Below, in pieces: positions 40,935-50,052 of a stretch of 64,000 bases of DNA; position 1 is the stretch's first letter; each line of letters begins with the position of its first letter. The translations under genes and the position numbers were made by a program. This DNA comes from a virus, in IMG/VR virus record IMGVR_UViG_3300017963_000232, positions 22,219-86,218 of that record. One strand, given 5' to 3'. The notes under the pieces are model-generated. The model did not search any database. It saw only the letters and a program-made list of their open reading frames with translations, and was not told where the DNA came from.

Positions 40935-41171
40935 TTACCTTCTCCTCTTCACTGTTTCAGCGGCCATACACTGCTTGTGTCGATAGCTGAGTTCAGAGTC
41001 CATCCAGCGCAGCCTGCCAAACACCCGACACACGGCCTTCATCTCGTTCTTACCCTTCTGCGTCTCCTCTTCCCACTGTGGGCAGTCGTAGCCGCAGAGA
41101 TTGTCAGCCTCGTCATCCACTTCAATATCGAAGAAGAGGGGCGTGGTTACTTTGATGCGTTGTTTGGGCAT
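40935..41171 (-). CDS. Small Cys-containing protein
   Basis: 78 residues, beta-rich start with LCGYDCPQW and further Cys at about 48 and 68. Probable metal or disulfide site. Unknown. Confidence 0.75.
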   Translation of the reverse strand: MPKQRIKVTTPLFFDIEVDDEADNLCGYDCPQWEEETQKGKNEMKAVCRVFGRLRWMDSELSYRHKQCMAAETVKRRR

Positions 41172-41423
41172 TTAGCCCTCCTCCAAATCTTCGCCGTTTT
41201 CTGTAAGCCTGAAGAACTCGGGGTCGCTACCCTGTACCTGCAGCGCTTTCGCCGCTTGCTTCCCGTTCAACACCTTTTGTTTGGTTTCCAGGAAGCGGCC
41301 CGACCAACTCCCCGCTGAGGTCTCGTAATCAAGAGTTTCGAGGTCTACATTATCCGGTAGAGGCTCCTCGGATAGCACCTCGAACTCGACTACGGTCTTG
41401 TAGAACTTTCTTTTGCTGAGCAT
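41172..41423 (-). CDS. Conserved small phage protein
   Basis: 83 residues from ATG 41423: FYKTVVEFEVLSEEPLP and QAAKALQVQGSDPEFF resemble a small alpha/beta phage family of unknown function. TGATG overlap with the upstream stop. Confidence 0.78.
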   Translation of the reverse strand: MLSKRKFYKTVVEFEVLSEEPLPDNVDLETLDYETSAGSWSGRFLETKQKVLNGKQAAKALQVQGSDPEFFRLTENGEDLEEG

Positions 41424-41779
41424 CAAGCCCCCTCTCCCTTGAGATCTCTCAGAACGTCCGCATACTCCGGGTTTTTTGAGTAGTCTATTGGCGGCAATTG
41501 CGAAGCTGCGTTTTGCCCCAGCTTATCGAGCAGAATACGCAAAGCATCCTCTACATCGCCTCGCATACGATAAGTGGGCCTAGCCTCCGTCCGACTAAAC
41601 ATGATGATGTAGCTTGCTAGGAGGTGCAACAAAGTACGAATAACCAACTCTGCGTTAATCTTGTTTGAGTTGGGTACCATACACACGACGTTGATTTGGT
41701 CCATTAGAGAGACGGCCAACTCTCCACAGGCTACCTGCTCTTCCTCTGCCAGATGTACGTATTTTTTCTTTTTGGACAT
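41423..41779 (-). CDS. Unknown helical protein
   Basis: 118 residues from ATG 41779 (AAGGAG upstream). Lys-rich start and a hydrophobic helix near 55-70. Unknown. Confidence 0.75.
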   Translation of the reverse strand: MSKKKKYVHLAEEEQVACGELAVSLMDQINVVCMVPNSNKINAELVIRTLLHLLASYIIMFSRTEARPTYRMRGDVEDALRILLDKLGQNAASQLPPIDYSKNPEYADVLRDLKGEGA

Positions 41780-41811
41780 CGGTTTCTCCTTATTAGTCGA
41801 GTAGAAGACTT

Positions 41812-42447
41812 CTACCTTCTCCAAACATAAACCTCATTCCCTCGCTTCTCCTGAACGAAGACTTGAGTCTTGAGTTTGTTCTTCATGATCTCATCGAACC
41901 GCGCACCCAATGTGTTATGCGGCTCACCCCACTCAGGATGGTCATTCCGAATAGCCTGATAGATCTCCGAACGCGGAACTGCCCGAGACGAGTCGACAGC
42001 GCCGACTTTACCCAGGTACTTCCGAGCTGCATTAAGAAACTTGTTGCGGCGCGAAGGCTGCTTGTAGGGGTCCTTCGTCAACTTAACGCGCACATCCCCA
42101 GGGAGATTAGAGTCCTGCATCTTTACGCCTTCTACACCGCCTGAACGCATGGCAATAAGGAATTCCTCGATCCGGGCCGCCGGAAGGACTTGCTGTAACT
42201 CCGAGCATGCGGTGTACGTTCTCTTGTTCAGAACCTTTTTGACGTCTCTGAATCCAGGAGACGCATCAGGGACTAACTGCAGCGGAGCTGTCGACGTCGC
42301 CTGCTCCTTTAGGGCGTCTAGTTCTTGTAACTGCTTCCGTGCAGCGGCGAGCGCTGTTTCGAGCCGCGAGATCTCCTCTTCGACGGAATCGCGGTCCTTC
42401 TGCCATCGAGCGTTATCGAACGCAACATAGTCTTTCAATGTAACCAT
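41812..42447 (-). CDS. Coiled-coil plus winged-helix-like protein
   Basis: 211 residues. Coiled coil 15-50, a middle region, then RSEIYQAIRNDHPEWGEP...LGARFDEIMK...VYVWRR, which resembles the HARE-HTH/winged-helix module of phage DNA-binding proteins. TGATG overlap upstream. Confidence 0.75.
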   Translation of the reverse strand: MVTLKDYVAFDNARWQKDRDSVEEEISRLETALAAARKQLQELDALKEQATSTAPLQLVPDASPGFRDVKKVLNKRTYTACSELQQVLPAARIEEFLIAMRSGGVEGVKMQDSNLPGDVRVKLTKDPYKQPSRRNKFLNAARKYLGKVGAVDSSRAVPRSEIYQAIRNDHPEWGEPHNTLGARFDEIMKNKLKTQVFVQEKRGNEVYVWRR

Positions 42448-42869
42448 CACATCGTCCCTTCTTTGCTAGGCCAAACGTACGGAAGGTCATCCGGCACATT
42501 CCAGCCGAACTGCTCATAGTGCTCCGGATACTTACGGAGTAAATTCGATTGGTGAGACTCGTGGAACTTCTCGTTGCCGAACCACGGCGGCATCTCGATG
42601 CGCCAGATGGTGTACGTGGCGTCTATCGGCATCGTGTTGTTAAAGCCCCGACTTATCCACTCTCGTATCATGGCGTTAGCGTAAGCAGACAACGCCTCCT
42701 CGTAGCCTGCCCACATCTTCACTGCGGGGTGATTACGCCAGCGCTCACTACCGTGGCCTCGTAGAGCGTCGAGTATCTGACGAGCTTCTACTCTCTGCTT
42801 TCCTAGGCGTTTATTGTCTAGACAACGCGCGGACTCGTAGAAGTCAGGCAACGGAAGGAATGTTTGCAT
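42447..42869 (-). CDS. MSMEG_6728-like pyrimidine-dimer glycosylase family, copy 1
   Basis: 140 residues. MQTFLPLPDFYESARCLDNKRLGKQRVE, WRNHPAVKMW and HQSNLLRK match the family annotated as pyrimidine dimer DNA glycosylase / endonuclease V-like (from memory). If active, it would start repair of UV damage in phage DNA. A paralog lies at 43448. Confidence 0.85.
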   Translation of the reverse strand: MQTFLPLPDFYESARCLDNKRLGKQRVEARQILDALRGHGSERWRNHPAVKMWAGYEEALSAYANAMIREWISRGFNNTMPIDATYTIWRIEMPPWFGNEKFHESHQSNLLRKYPEHYEQFGWNVPDDLPYVWPSKEGTM

Positions 42870-42872
42870 GGG

Positions 42873-43163
42873 CTACTCCTCGTACTCCTCCCACTTCGCA
42901 ACCAACGGCTGCACCATCAACTTCTCTCGTTCGTCCTTGTCAGTAACTCCACCGCCCCAGAAGTGCTCGCCCGCTTCGTTGTAAGGGTCGGAGTGGTTTC
43001 CGACAGTCCATTTCACTTCAGGTCCGGGCACTCCAGGATTAGAGCATTCCATCCCACCGTACTCGGTCTTGAAGCAGACACTGTCTTCCCACAGGAAGTG
43101 TCCAGGAGGACACTCTCCAAGAGTGCAGGGCCAGCCGAAAGGCTCCAACACTAACCGTTTCAT
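42873..43163 (-). CDS. Conserved small Cys protein
   Basis: 96 residues from ATG 43163 (GGGAGGTG upstream). FGWPCTLGECPPGHF and C-terminal LMVQPL resemble a small family often seen in phages. Unknown function. Confidence 0.8.
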   Translation of the reverse strand: MKRLVLEPFGWPCTLGECPPGHFLWEDSVCFKTEYGGMECSNPGVPGPEVKWTVGNHSDPYNEAGEHFWGGGVTDKDEREKLMVQPLVAKWEEYEE

Positions 43164-43167
43164 CGTC

Positions 43168-43455
43168 TCACCTCCCAGGATGTGGGTTCCACACCTGTAC
43201 GGGACCTCCGACCTTCGCAGAACCTTTACGAACTGACCGCCGAAACCCGCTCGAAGTGACTCCCACAGCATCTCCAGTAGCCTCGTCCATGTTGCCGTTG
43301 GAGTGCCAAATGACCTCCAGCTCAAGAGGGTACTGGTCATAGTTCAGACAGTCAGGACAGAGCCACTCCTTCCGAAAACGGTTACACATTGTGAACTGGT
43401 GGCAGCGATTACAGAGGTGCTCTTCTCTAGTGGTACTGCGAACAGTGTCAGCCAT
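43168..43455 (-). CDS. Small zinc-finger protein
   Basis: 95 residues from ATG 43455, just inside the upstream stop. CNRCHQFTMC...CPDC at about 15-36 forms a zinc ribbon; basic C-terminus. Unknown. Confidence 0.78.
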   Translation of the reverse strand: MADTVRSTTREEHLCNRCHQFTMCNRFRKEWLCPDCLNYDQYPLELEVIWHSNGNMDEATGDAVGVTSSGFRRSVRKGSAKVGGPVQVWNPHPGR

Positions 43456-43873
43456 GAACAGACTCCTCAAACTTAGGTGTTGGCCAGTAGTAAGGCAGAT
43501 CATCCGGTTCTTCCCAACCAAAGATCATGTAGTGGATCGGATCTTTACGCAGTAAATTCGAACGATGAGAGGCGTGGAGCGGTCCGTAACCGAGCCAGTG
43601 GGGAGGGGCGTAAGTTGACGCGTACGTGAACGCCATATTGTTGTTGAACCCCCTGACCATCCACTCTGTGAGTACACAGTCATAATACACGCCGAGAGCG
43701 TCTTCGAACCCCTCCCACATACGGACTGCCGGGTGGTTTTTCCACCCCAAGTTACCTTCCCCCTTAAGAGTTCGAAGAATCTGTGCAGCCTCGACACGCT
43801 GCTTGCCCAGGCGTTTGTTGTCCAAACACGAAGCGCTCTTAGCGAAGTTGGGATACGGCAAGAATGTCTGCAT
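43448..43873 (-). CDS. MSMEG_6728-like pyrimidine-dimer glycosylase family, copy 2
   Basis: 141 residues from ATG 43873. MQTFLPYPNFAKSASCLDNK, WKNHPAVRMW and ASHRSNLLRKD align along the whole length with copy 1 at 42447. The two copies are well diverged, so they may recognise different lesions or one may be inactive. Confidence 0.85.
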   Translation of the reverse strand: MQTFLPYPNFAKSASCLDNKRLGKQRVEAAQILRTLKGEGNLGWKNHPAVRMWEGFEDALGVYYDCVLTEWMVRGFNNNMAFTYASTYAPPHWLGYGPLHASHRSNLLRKDPIHYMIFGWEEPDDLPYYWPTPKFEESVHG

Positions 43874-43888
43874 GGCGGTCACCCCTAG

Positions 43889-43910
43889 AGGTTAAAGGAC
43901 AGTTTAACCT
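43889..43910 (-). promoter_or_regulatory. Perfect 8-bp hairpin between genes
   Basis: AGGTTAAA/TTTAACCT stem, six-base loop, between the genes at 43935 and 43873, no T-run. Possibly a processing or translation-control element. Confidence 0.4.
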
Positions 43911-43934
43911 CTCATACCGCCTAAGGGAAGAAAC

Positions 43935-44306
43935 TTACTTACCGTACTGGTCAGTGTGCTTGGTCGTGGCGAGACCGAGACCTGTCCCAGCAAGAAGGCC
44001 GAGACCTGCTCCAAGAAGACCTGCGCGCCCAACACGACGACCGGTCATCTTGCCCGCAGCACGAATCCAACGCTTGGGCATCTTAGAAGTATCGAAACCC
44101 TTCCTCGCAGCCAAAGGAGAGCGCAGCATACGCTTGCCTGCGGAGCGCAAGCCCAAACCCGCGCCCACAGCACCGCCAGCGATGGCGCCCCCCGCCCCGA
44201 GCCCAGCCGTAGCTTGGGCGTCGGGTCCTGGATTGTACTGCTGTAACTTGGAAGGGTCGTAACCCAGCTTCACAAAGACGTCGTTGTATCCTCTTGAGTA
44301 CCACAT
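43935..44306 (-). CDS. Gly-rich virion-like protein with KLG tag
   Basis: 123 residues. Starts MWYSRGYNDVFVKLGYDPSK, matching the tags at 61653 and 14820. Two Gly/Ala membrane-like segments (about 34-52 and 95-113) with a basic loop between. Probable virion protein outside the main structural block. Confidence 0.75.
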   Translation of the reverse strand: MWYSRGYNDVFVKLGYDPSKLQQYNPGPDAQATAGLGAGGAIAGGAVGAGLGLRSAGKRMLRSPLAARKGFDTSKMPKRWIRAAGKMTGRRVGRAGLLGAGLGLLAGTGLGLATTKHTDQYGK

Positions 44307-44318
44307 GTTGGAAGTATA

Positions 44319-44924
44319 CTACTTCTCATCCTCTTTTTCATCAGGAGGCATCCACGTCCACGTCGTGCTCTCTCCCTCTTGGCAGCGCTCCCTCGCCTCA
44401 TCAATGTATCGCCGTAGATTGGTGATCGTAGCGTCTAGAGTGTCCCGCTGAATGCGGCAAGGATCGTCCTGGGAAACGGGGCCCAAGCGCTTCAGCATCT
44501 CAATGACCACTTCCACATCGGGGACGGGGATGTACGTCAGCGGAATCGTAGGACCCCCGACCTGCATGAACATGTTCATCGTGAAGGCCCGAGCGTCTTC
44601 GGGAATCTTGGGCGTCTCCGTCGCAGCCTTAGCCGCGGACTCCCCAGCAGCAAGCGCAGCGTCGCCCTCCTTGAAAGCCTCCTCACGCTCCTGCGCCTTC
44701 ATGAGGAGCGCCTCACAACGTTTGCAGCGCTGCATAGGGATAGCACTCGTCTGCGCCAGCCATGTCACCCTACGCCCTGTTTTCGAAGTCAGGGGAGCGA
44801 GCTTGGCGCTGCCACACAGAGACATGCTGCAGAGCTCCCCGCAATGAGGAGAACCATCGTTAAAATACTCCACAAAGTGCATGGTGCTCAAACCGTCCAA
44901 AGTTCGCCACTCACCTCTAATCAT
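44319..44924 (-). CDS. Unknown protein with N-terminal Cys cluster
   Basis: 201 residues. Cys at about 28, 32, 37, 67 and 70 (CKRC) suggest a zinc site; Ala/Glu coiled coil at 75-105; C-terminal helix. Unknown. Confidence 0.75.
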   Translation of the reverse strand: MIRGEWRTLDGLSTMHFVEYFNDGSPHCGELCSMSLCGSAKLAPLTSKTGRRVTWLAQTSAIPMQRCKRCEALLMKAQEREEAFKEGDAALAAGESAAKAATETPKIPEDARAFTMNMFMQVGGPTIPLTYIPVPDVEVVIEMLKRLGPVSQDDPCRIQRDTLDATITNLRRYIDEARERCQEGESTTWTWMPPDEKEDEK

Positions 44925-45234
44925 TCTTCTTCCTCTCTTCCTCTAGCTCAGCCTGGAGCTCCTGGATACACTGGTCTCGGTAATCGATATCGAGCTGCAT
45001 CGCCGCACGCTCATCGAGCGTCATCCACGTAATCATCGATTCTTCACGCAGGATCATGTCGGCCACGCGCCGAACATGCTCCTCTGTCAGTTCCTTCCCG
45101 GTGAGCTTCTCACCCGCTAGTTTAGTCGCTGTCTCTAAGATGTTGCGGAGCTTCACAAGCTGCTCCACGTGCTCATCGACCATGGCAGCGATGTGCTCAC
45201 ACGCCTTATGGCCGCAAATTTGACACTCCAGCAT
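44917..45234 (-). CDS. Small zinc plus coiled-coil protein
   Basis: 105 residues: CQICGHKACEH at 4-14 (C-x2-C-x5-C-x-H), then coiled coil. Overlaps the downstream gene by 8 bases. Unknown. Confidence 0.78.
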   Translation of the reverse strand: MLECQICGHKACEHIAAMVDEHVEQLVKLRNILETATKLAGEKLTGKELTEEHVRRVADMILREESMITWMTLDERAAMQLDIDYRDQCIQELQAELEEERKKND

Positions 45235-45236
45235 GT

Positions 45237-45680
45237 CTAACCCTCCTTTTCCTCGAGCCGTTCACACCGCTGCTCGAGCTCCCGCACCGCTGTCTTGAGC
45301 AACTCCAGCTCTGTGTCCTGCCCCCAAGAGTTCTGGTAGCGGCAGCCTCGAAACTGCGAGTGGAAGTGTCCTGGTTTGTCCCGAAAAAGGTGGAAGTCCC
45401 CACTGTAGGTGCGGATAATCGTACCTCGTTCGTGGGCGCAGATCGACTCCACAAACGCCTTACGGATGAAACGGGGTTCATTATCAATCGCCGATTCCCC
45501 TCCTAAGAAGTCATCGAAGTTGATATCCGCCTTACGTCTTAGCTCCTCCTCTCGGAAGATCCGAGCCTCAGCGTTAAAAGGGTGAATTGCTGAGTGCTCG
45601 GTCTTCTCGTAAAGAGTTGCGGCGGTGGTGCCGTCGACAACGACACCTTGCTTGGGACGGGGAAATCCGTCACTCGACAC
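45237..45680 (-). CDS. VES-family protein, copy 1
   Basis: 147 residues. FIRKAFVESICAHERGTIIRTYSGDFHLF (split across 70-100) is paralogous to the protein at 45684. C-terminal coiled coil. Unknown function; the conserved core looks like a small SH3-type beta domain. Confidence 0.75.
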   Translation of the reverse strand: MSSDGFPRPKQGVVVDGTTAATLYEKTEHSAIHPFNAEARIFREEELRRKADINFDDFLGGESAIDNEPRFIRKAFVESICAHERGTIIRTYSGDFHLFRDKPGHFHSQFRGCRYQNSWGQDTELELLKTAVRELEQRCERLEEKEG

Positions 45681-45683
45681 GAC

Positions 45684-45992
45684 TCACCTCCTAACCTTCG
45701 CCGCGTCCCCCAACGCACGTACGACAGCTTCAGGTAACGCGTCTACCTTGTGGAAATCCCCAGACTGAGTCTTGATGATCGAACCTTCTTGGTGCGGACT
45801 AACAGACTCCACCAAAGACGCACGAAGAAACCGCGTACCGCCTTCCGCGTCTACGCCTATCAAGTCCGGTAACACCCCCCAGGCGTGTGTGGGCTCCCTA
45901 ACCTCTGCGGAATGAGGGTCGTGTTGCTCGTCCCTCAGCTTCTGCATAAGGGAGGCGTATACCGGATCATTAGAATCTATTCCACTAGGCAT
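45684..45992 (-). CDS. VES-family protein, copy 2
   Basis: 102 residues. FLRASLVESVSPHQEGSIIK and SGDFHKV match copy 1 at 45237. Lacks the coiled-coil tail. Unknown. Confidence 0.75.
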   Translation of the reverse strand: MPSGIDSNDPVYASLMQKLRDEQHDPHSAEVREPTHAWGVLPDLIGVDAEGGTRFLRASLVESVSPHQEGSIIKTQSGDFHKVDALPEAVVRALGDAAKVRR

Positions 45993-46363
45993 TATTGATC
46001 GACCTCCTCCCCTTCAACAACAGCAGAGCTCACGACATCCTCCAATGCAGCCAGGACAGCCACCCGCACCTTGTCCGCAACCATCATCGAATAGTTAGCG
46101 ATATCCGCGGCAGTGTCCAACACTTCCATGGCGTACAGTGTGACGTCCCCCTCATCGATCTCATCATCAGTATCGTAGAGACCGTCGTGAACACGAATGA
46201 GGTCGTCGTGTTGGGAACACAACTTCTGAAACTTCTTGCCGAGCTCGTTGAGGAGGTAGCGGTTGTCGACTCTAATCCAATGTATCTTCTTACCGTCGTG
46301 CTCAGTCAACCGCCGCTCCATGTGCTCCTCAGCGAACCACGAAACTTCTTTACGGACCTTCAC
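45992..46363 (-). CDS. Unknown helical protein
   Basis: 123 residues, mainly helical, acidic tail. ATGA overlap with the large gene upstream. Unknown. Confidence 0.75.
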   Translation of the reverse strand: MKVRKEVSWFAEEHMERRLTEHDGKKIHWIRVDNRYLLNELGKKFQKLCSQHDDLIRVHDGLYDTDDEIDEGDVTLYAMEVLDTAADIANYSMMVADKVRVAVLAALEDVVSSAVVEGEEVDQ

Positions 46364-48234
46364 AGCTTCACCGTCCTCTCTTTAATCCGCTTCTCCGCTT
46401 TGGTCTTAGCGTCTTTTACCAACTTTAAGAGCGAAGCATTGAAGTTGCGGTGAGGCAGCGAGTCAAGGTCGTAGATGCCATCAGCGACCATCTCTTTACG
46501 TAACTGCGTAGCTCTACGCATCACAGCGCGCATCTTCCGACCTCTACAGATCGACAGCAGCCTCGCTTCATCCCGCTCAGACATGTTCGGACGGTAGAGC
46601 TCCTTGATAGCGTCATCCTCCTCCTTCGTCCACGACACTCCACGGAGTGTGCTCCCGGGCTTGCGGCGCTGCTGGACCACTAAATCCTTACGTACACCAG
46701 CCTGCAACAGGTTGAACTGCCGCGCAGGCATATCCGACAGCGTCTTCATCCAGTCTCGAAGCTCTCCGCAGTGGATCACAGGGTTATCCGGAAGCTCCCG
46801 ACACTCCACCAAGAAATCAAAGGAGTAGAAGTAACGGTCGTACGCCTCTACGTACGTCACGCCCTTCTTCATTGTGGTTTTACGCGGTAAAGGCGCTGAT
46901 TTTGCGTACAAAGAGATGTCTCCGACGTTCGGGAGGTCGTAATGCAGCGTCGAAGAGATGTCCCACGGCACTCCCCAGAACAGGCCAGAGGGTCTACGGA
47001 TGACTTCGAACCTCATCGTCTCACTGCCACGCTCGAGTAGCGCCGGTGTTTCGAGAACATGGATGCGGGGAGTCTTCGGACCAGTCGGCAAAGAGCCACC
47101 AGACCTCTTCTTGTATTTCCTGACCGCTTCCATACGGTTGGCCTGCGCCATCCGGCGTGACAACCCCTCCACAGAGAGGAAGAGAACGAATTCTATCGAG
47201 TCATCACCCCAGAGCTTCTCGATTCGACGCCGGTAAACCGACGCCGCACCATGAACGATGATTGGTTCGAAGATGGACTCGAAGTACGACAGCATCCGAG
47301 AAGCGGTGAGAGCCTTGCTGCGACGCTCCTCAGCGTTGACACGGGTGCGGTAGTAGTTGGTGAGCTGTGTCCGGTACGGAATGTACTTGAGGAGATCAAT
47401 AGCGATGACATGCTCACTGAGTCGAGCCACGCCGAAGTCCGTGCGACGGAAATGGAAAGCGTAAAAGAGCTCGTTGAAGTCGTCGTTGAGCTTCGCTGGC
47501 CCAAAACCCTCCCCTGAGACTGCGCTGATGTTGCGGTGAGCTTTCAAACGGTACTGATTCTTCTTCAGCTCTACCGCTGAAAAGATGGTGCAGTCAGCAG
47601 GACGGTACGGGCCAACGCTCTTGAAGATGTCCTCACGAACTGGCTGCGGTGCGAAGATGTTGTAGCGGAGCTTCGGGTCGCTGCCACGAGGAACCAGCGT
47701 GTTCTTGAACGACTCCGACAGCGCGTCGATGGTGCGGTCCTTCTTCATCACGCCCATCGCCAATCCGTTGAAGACTTCCTCTTCGATAGGGGACAGGTCC
47801 TGGTAGCCACGGCGACGCTTGTCATCCTCCTTCATCGGGAAGTACCGGTAGGTGAGCTGCTGGGCGATCTTGCGTCTCAGCAGGTCGTGGTAGACGACGG
47901 AGCGCCGACGAAGAACCTCCCTGAAGTGCCAGAGCACCGCCACCATGCCGTACTGCTGCCGCTCGAACATCTCGTCGATGCAGCGAAACACCGTCGGCCA
48001 ATGAATCAGGAACCAATCCTTCCGCTTGAAAGGGGACTCGGGGTGACGGTTCGACGCTGCGACCCCGAGAGGGTCCAATCCTCGCGCGTAGGATTCAAGC
48101 TCAGGTAGTGATTTCGTACGCCTCAACATGTTGGCGTCCGAGATCACCCAAGACAGCAGGTCGAGCAGATTAGAGTCTGCTAGCTCATAGAAATCGGCGG
48201 GGTCGACGCACTCCACTGACATTATCTTCTTCAT
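46360..48234 (-). CDS. Large unknown protein with Myb/SANT-like C-terminus
   Basis: 624 residues, the largest minus-strand gene of this half. The body is mixed alpha/beta, basic, and not recognised. Residues about 532-580 (GVSWTKEEDDAIKELY ... RATQLRKEM) have the W-x-x-E-E-D start and helices of a Myb/SANT or phage HTH domain, followed by a basic end. Next to the AT-rich non-coding block, it could be an origin-binding or replication protein; this is only positional inference. SD AGGAGG at its start. Confidence 0.8.
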   Translation of the reverse strand: MKKIMSVECVDPADFYELADSNLLDLLSWVISDANMLRRTKSLPELESYARGLDPLGVAASNRHPESPFKRKDWFLIHWPTVFRCIDEMFERQQYGMVAVLWHFREVLRRRSVVYHDLLRRKIAQQLTYRYFPMKEDDKRRRGYQDLSPIEEEVFNGLAMGVMKKDRTIDALSESFKNTLVPRGSDPKLRYNIFAPQPVREDIFKSVGPYRPADCTIFSAVELKKNQYRLKAHRNISAVSGEGFGPAKLNDDFNELFYAFHFRRTDFGVARLSEHVIAIDLLKYIPYRTQLTNYYRTRVNAEERRSKALTASRMLSYFESIFEPIIVHGAASVYRRRIEKLWGDDSIEFVLFLSVEGLSRRMAQANRMEAVRKYKKRSGGSLPTGPKTPRIHVLETPALLERGSETMRFEVIRRPSGLFWGVPWDISSTLHYDLPNVGDISLYAKSAPLPRKTTMKKGVTYVEAYDRYFYSFDFLVECRELPDNPVIHCGELRDWMKTLSDMPARQFNLLQAGVRKDLVVQQRRKPGSTLRGVSWTKEEDDAIKELYRPNMSERDEARLLSICRGRKMRAVMRRATQLRKEMVADGIYDLDSLPHRNFNASLLKLVKDAKTKAEKRIKERTVKL

Positions 48235-49330
48235 GGCGGTCCTCCTCGAATGAAACTACCAAACTACACAGAGCACAAAACTCCGGTACCACACATCAGA
48301 TTTCTGATATAAATTTCTAGCACGTAAACACGAACACAGCAACACTTTAAGGCAAAAGTAGCGTGGCTATTGTGTTAGTAGGAAGAACAGATTATCCAAC
48401 GTGTTTCGGAATAACGAGGGTCTGCAACCCTACGATCTATCCCAACACCCCCGCAACCCAACCGCAACACCGGCGCAACCCAAACGTACCAATCAAAATC
48501 TAGACACCACGGCATACGATTTCATGTACCTAGAGTTCGGCACTTTCCCCCCTCCCCCGGTAGGCTAGTCCACTATCTTATATCGTTCAACAGCATACAT
48601 TTCCCCAAACGTCACTTTCCAACGGGGTACTATATGTATATTAATCTGTTAACTAGCTGATTTCACTGTAACAAAACAACTCGTGTAGTTTCTCATAACC
48701 CACTTCGTCAGAATTATGAATACACTAGAGAAAGTAAAAAAACGACTCCTACTCTTACCTACATATATCCTATCTACCTACAGATATAATATAGCTAGTA
48801 TAATCGGTAACTTAACTGACGCAACAATGTACGATATGCTAACAACAATCTCTCATATATTCAGATATAATCCCCTTATATTATTATAAACTAGAGTACC
48901 TCTTTTATTATTATTATATATAACGGCAACTTAGCACTTCTACCCTGTTATACATTTAACGATGTAACTCACCCCTATCATCCATTTTTGTTTTAAATTG
49001 GGGGGTCCAGGGGGGGCGGGCCAACCGCCCGCAACCGCTCAGCTTTTTCCACGCACTACCATGATTTGTACGGTATATCCAACATATCGCGATAATATCG
49101 AAGATATCGGCATACTGTACTACATGTCAGTGTAGCAATGGCGCGGGTTTCCGCGTATCCTACATACCAAACTGGAGGATCTTAATTTACAGTGTCAGCA
49201 GCCAAAAACAGTGTTTTAGGGCTATTATCGCTTCCCTATCTTATTCTTTGCTTTTTCACTAACAAAGAAACCACGACACTTATCCCTCTCGCCTTACTCC
49301 CCCAACACTTTCCCGTGTTCTCTTCCTGTG
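48235..49330. other. AT-rich gene-free region, candidate origin or control region
   Basis: About 1.1 kb with no credible ORF and far more A/T than the coding flanks. It contains many TATATA, GATAT and TTATTATTA runs, most densely at 48590-48950. At 48999-49040 a G-run element (G6, G7, G3) with a GGGCGG/CCGCCC hairpin interrupts the AT tract. Both flanks are transcribed leftwards, so it precedes the 624-residue gene and follows the multigene family. A replication origin, a transcription control block, or a recent insertion are all possible. Confidence 0.55.
49000..49037 (+). other. G-run / hairpin element in AT-rich region
   Basis: Runs of 6, 7 and 3 G at 49000-49020 could form a G-quadruplex. 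GGGCGG pairs with CCGCCC a few bases on. The rest of the region is AT-rich. Confidence 0.5.
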
Positions 49331-49732
49331 CCTATGGTACCCCACATCTCCTTACAGCTCCACACCGTTGAGACTTTGGTACTTTACGCTCTCGCCCACT
49401 ATCCTCGGGGGTGCGTACCTCTCCCTACATACCAAGCGTTCCTACGTATGAACATTCGTCGGTTTCGCTCGGACTTTGGTACCGCACTCCCCGTACGTTC
49501 TCCGGTCTTCCAGGGTATTCCCCCGAAGGGTCTCCAGACCCCATACTACACTGCCTCACAGGTACTCCGCAGACCTACAGCCCGAATTGCGACGGGCCTT
49601 TACGTGGTAAATACGTCCAAGACAATAGACCGGGTCTCGATACGCCTACCCTTCGAGGTATGTCCTCCTGAGCAGCGCTTGGTACTCCGAAGCAGGCCGC
49701 GAGATGTCGAAGCCCGTGTTTTTTCGGTGTAG
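49328..49732 (+). other. Doubtful + strand ORF at the end of the gene-free region
   Basis: 134 codons without a visible SD, on the strand opposite to all neighbours, and overlapping the 3' end of the gene at 49646. Composition is Pro/Thr/Leu-rich and unconvincing. It could be a diverged remnant or chance; otherwise 49331-49645 has nothing I can identify. Confidence 0.25.
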
Positions 49733-50026
49733 GGTGTCGACGAGAGTTACGAGGGTATCCCCTAGGGTGAACGCCAGTTCCAGATACGCGTCGCACCCAC
49801 TTACCGTAACCGCGTACAAGTCGAAGTAGTGCGTTTGGTACATTGTTGCGCTGGCGTGGAGGTACCTACAAAGATAGTGCGGAGTAGCTGGTCCAGGCGT
49901 ACGAAGTACATACCGGATATGCCAGTCCATCTGGGTGTGGGAGGACGGGCTAACGGCTATCTCGGGAAACGTATCCAGCAACCTCTCGAAGAAGTCCCAG
50001 AATACGTGAAAACCGGTGGTGAGCAT
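49646..50026 (-). CDS. FP/WF multigene family member (last of cluster)
   Basis: 126 residues from ATG 50026 (GGAGG upstream; 50059 is an alternative). Helix FFERLLDTFPEIAV with the FP turn near 17-20, HYLCRYL helix, then strands and VDTLHRK. It matches the common plan of the cluster: N-terminal helix ending F/Y-P, beta strands, R-x-h-R-Y-h helix, beta hairpin, final amphipathic helix. Confidence 0.7.
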   Translation of the reverse strand: MLTTGFHVFWDFFERLLDTFPEIAVSPSSHTQMDWHIRYVLRTPGPATPHYLCRYLHASATMYQTHYFDLYAVTVSGCDAYLELAFTLGDTLVTLVDTLHRKNTGFDISRPASEYQALLRRTYLEG

Positions 50027-50052
50027 GTCCATCCTCCGCGTTTGTGTGGCCT

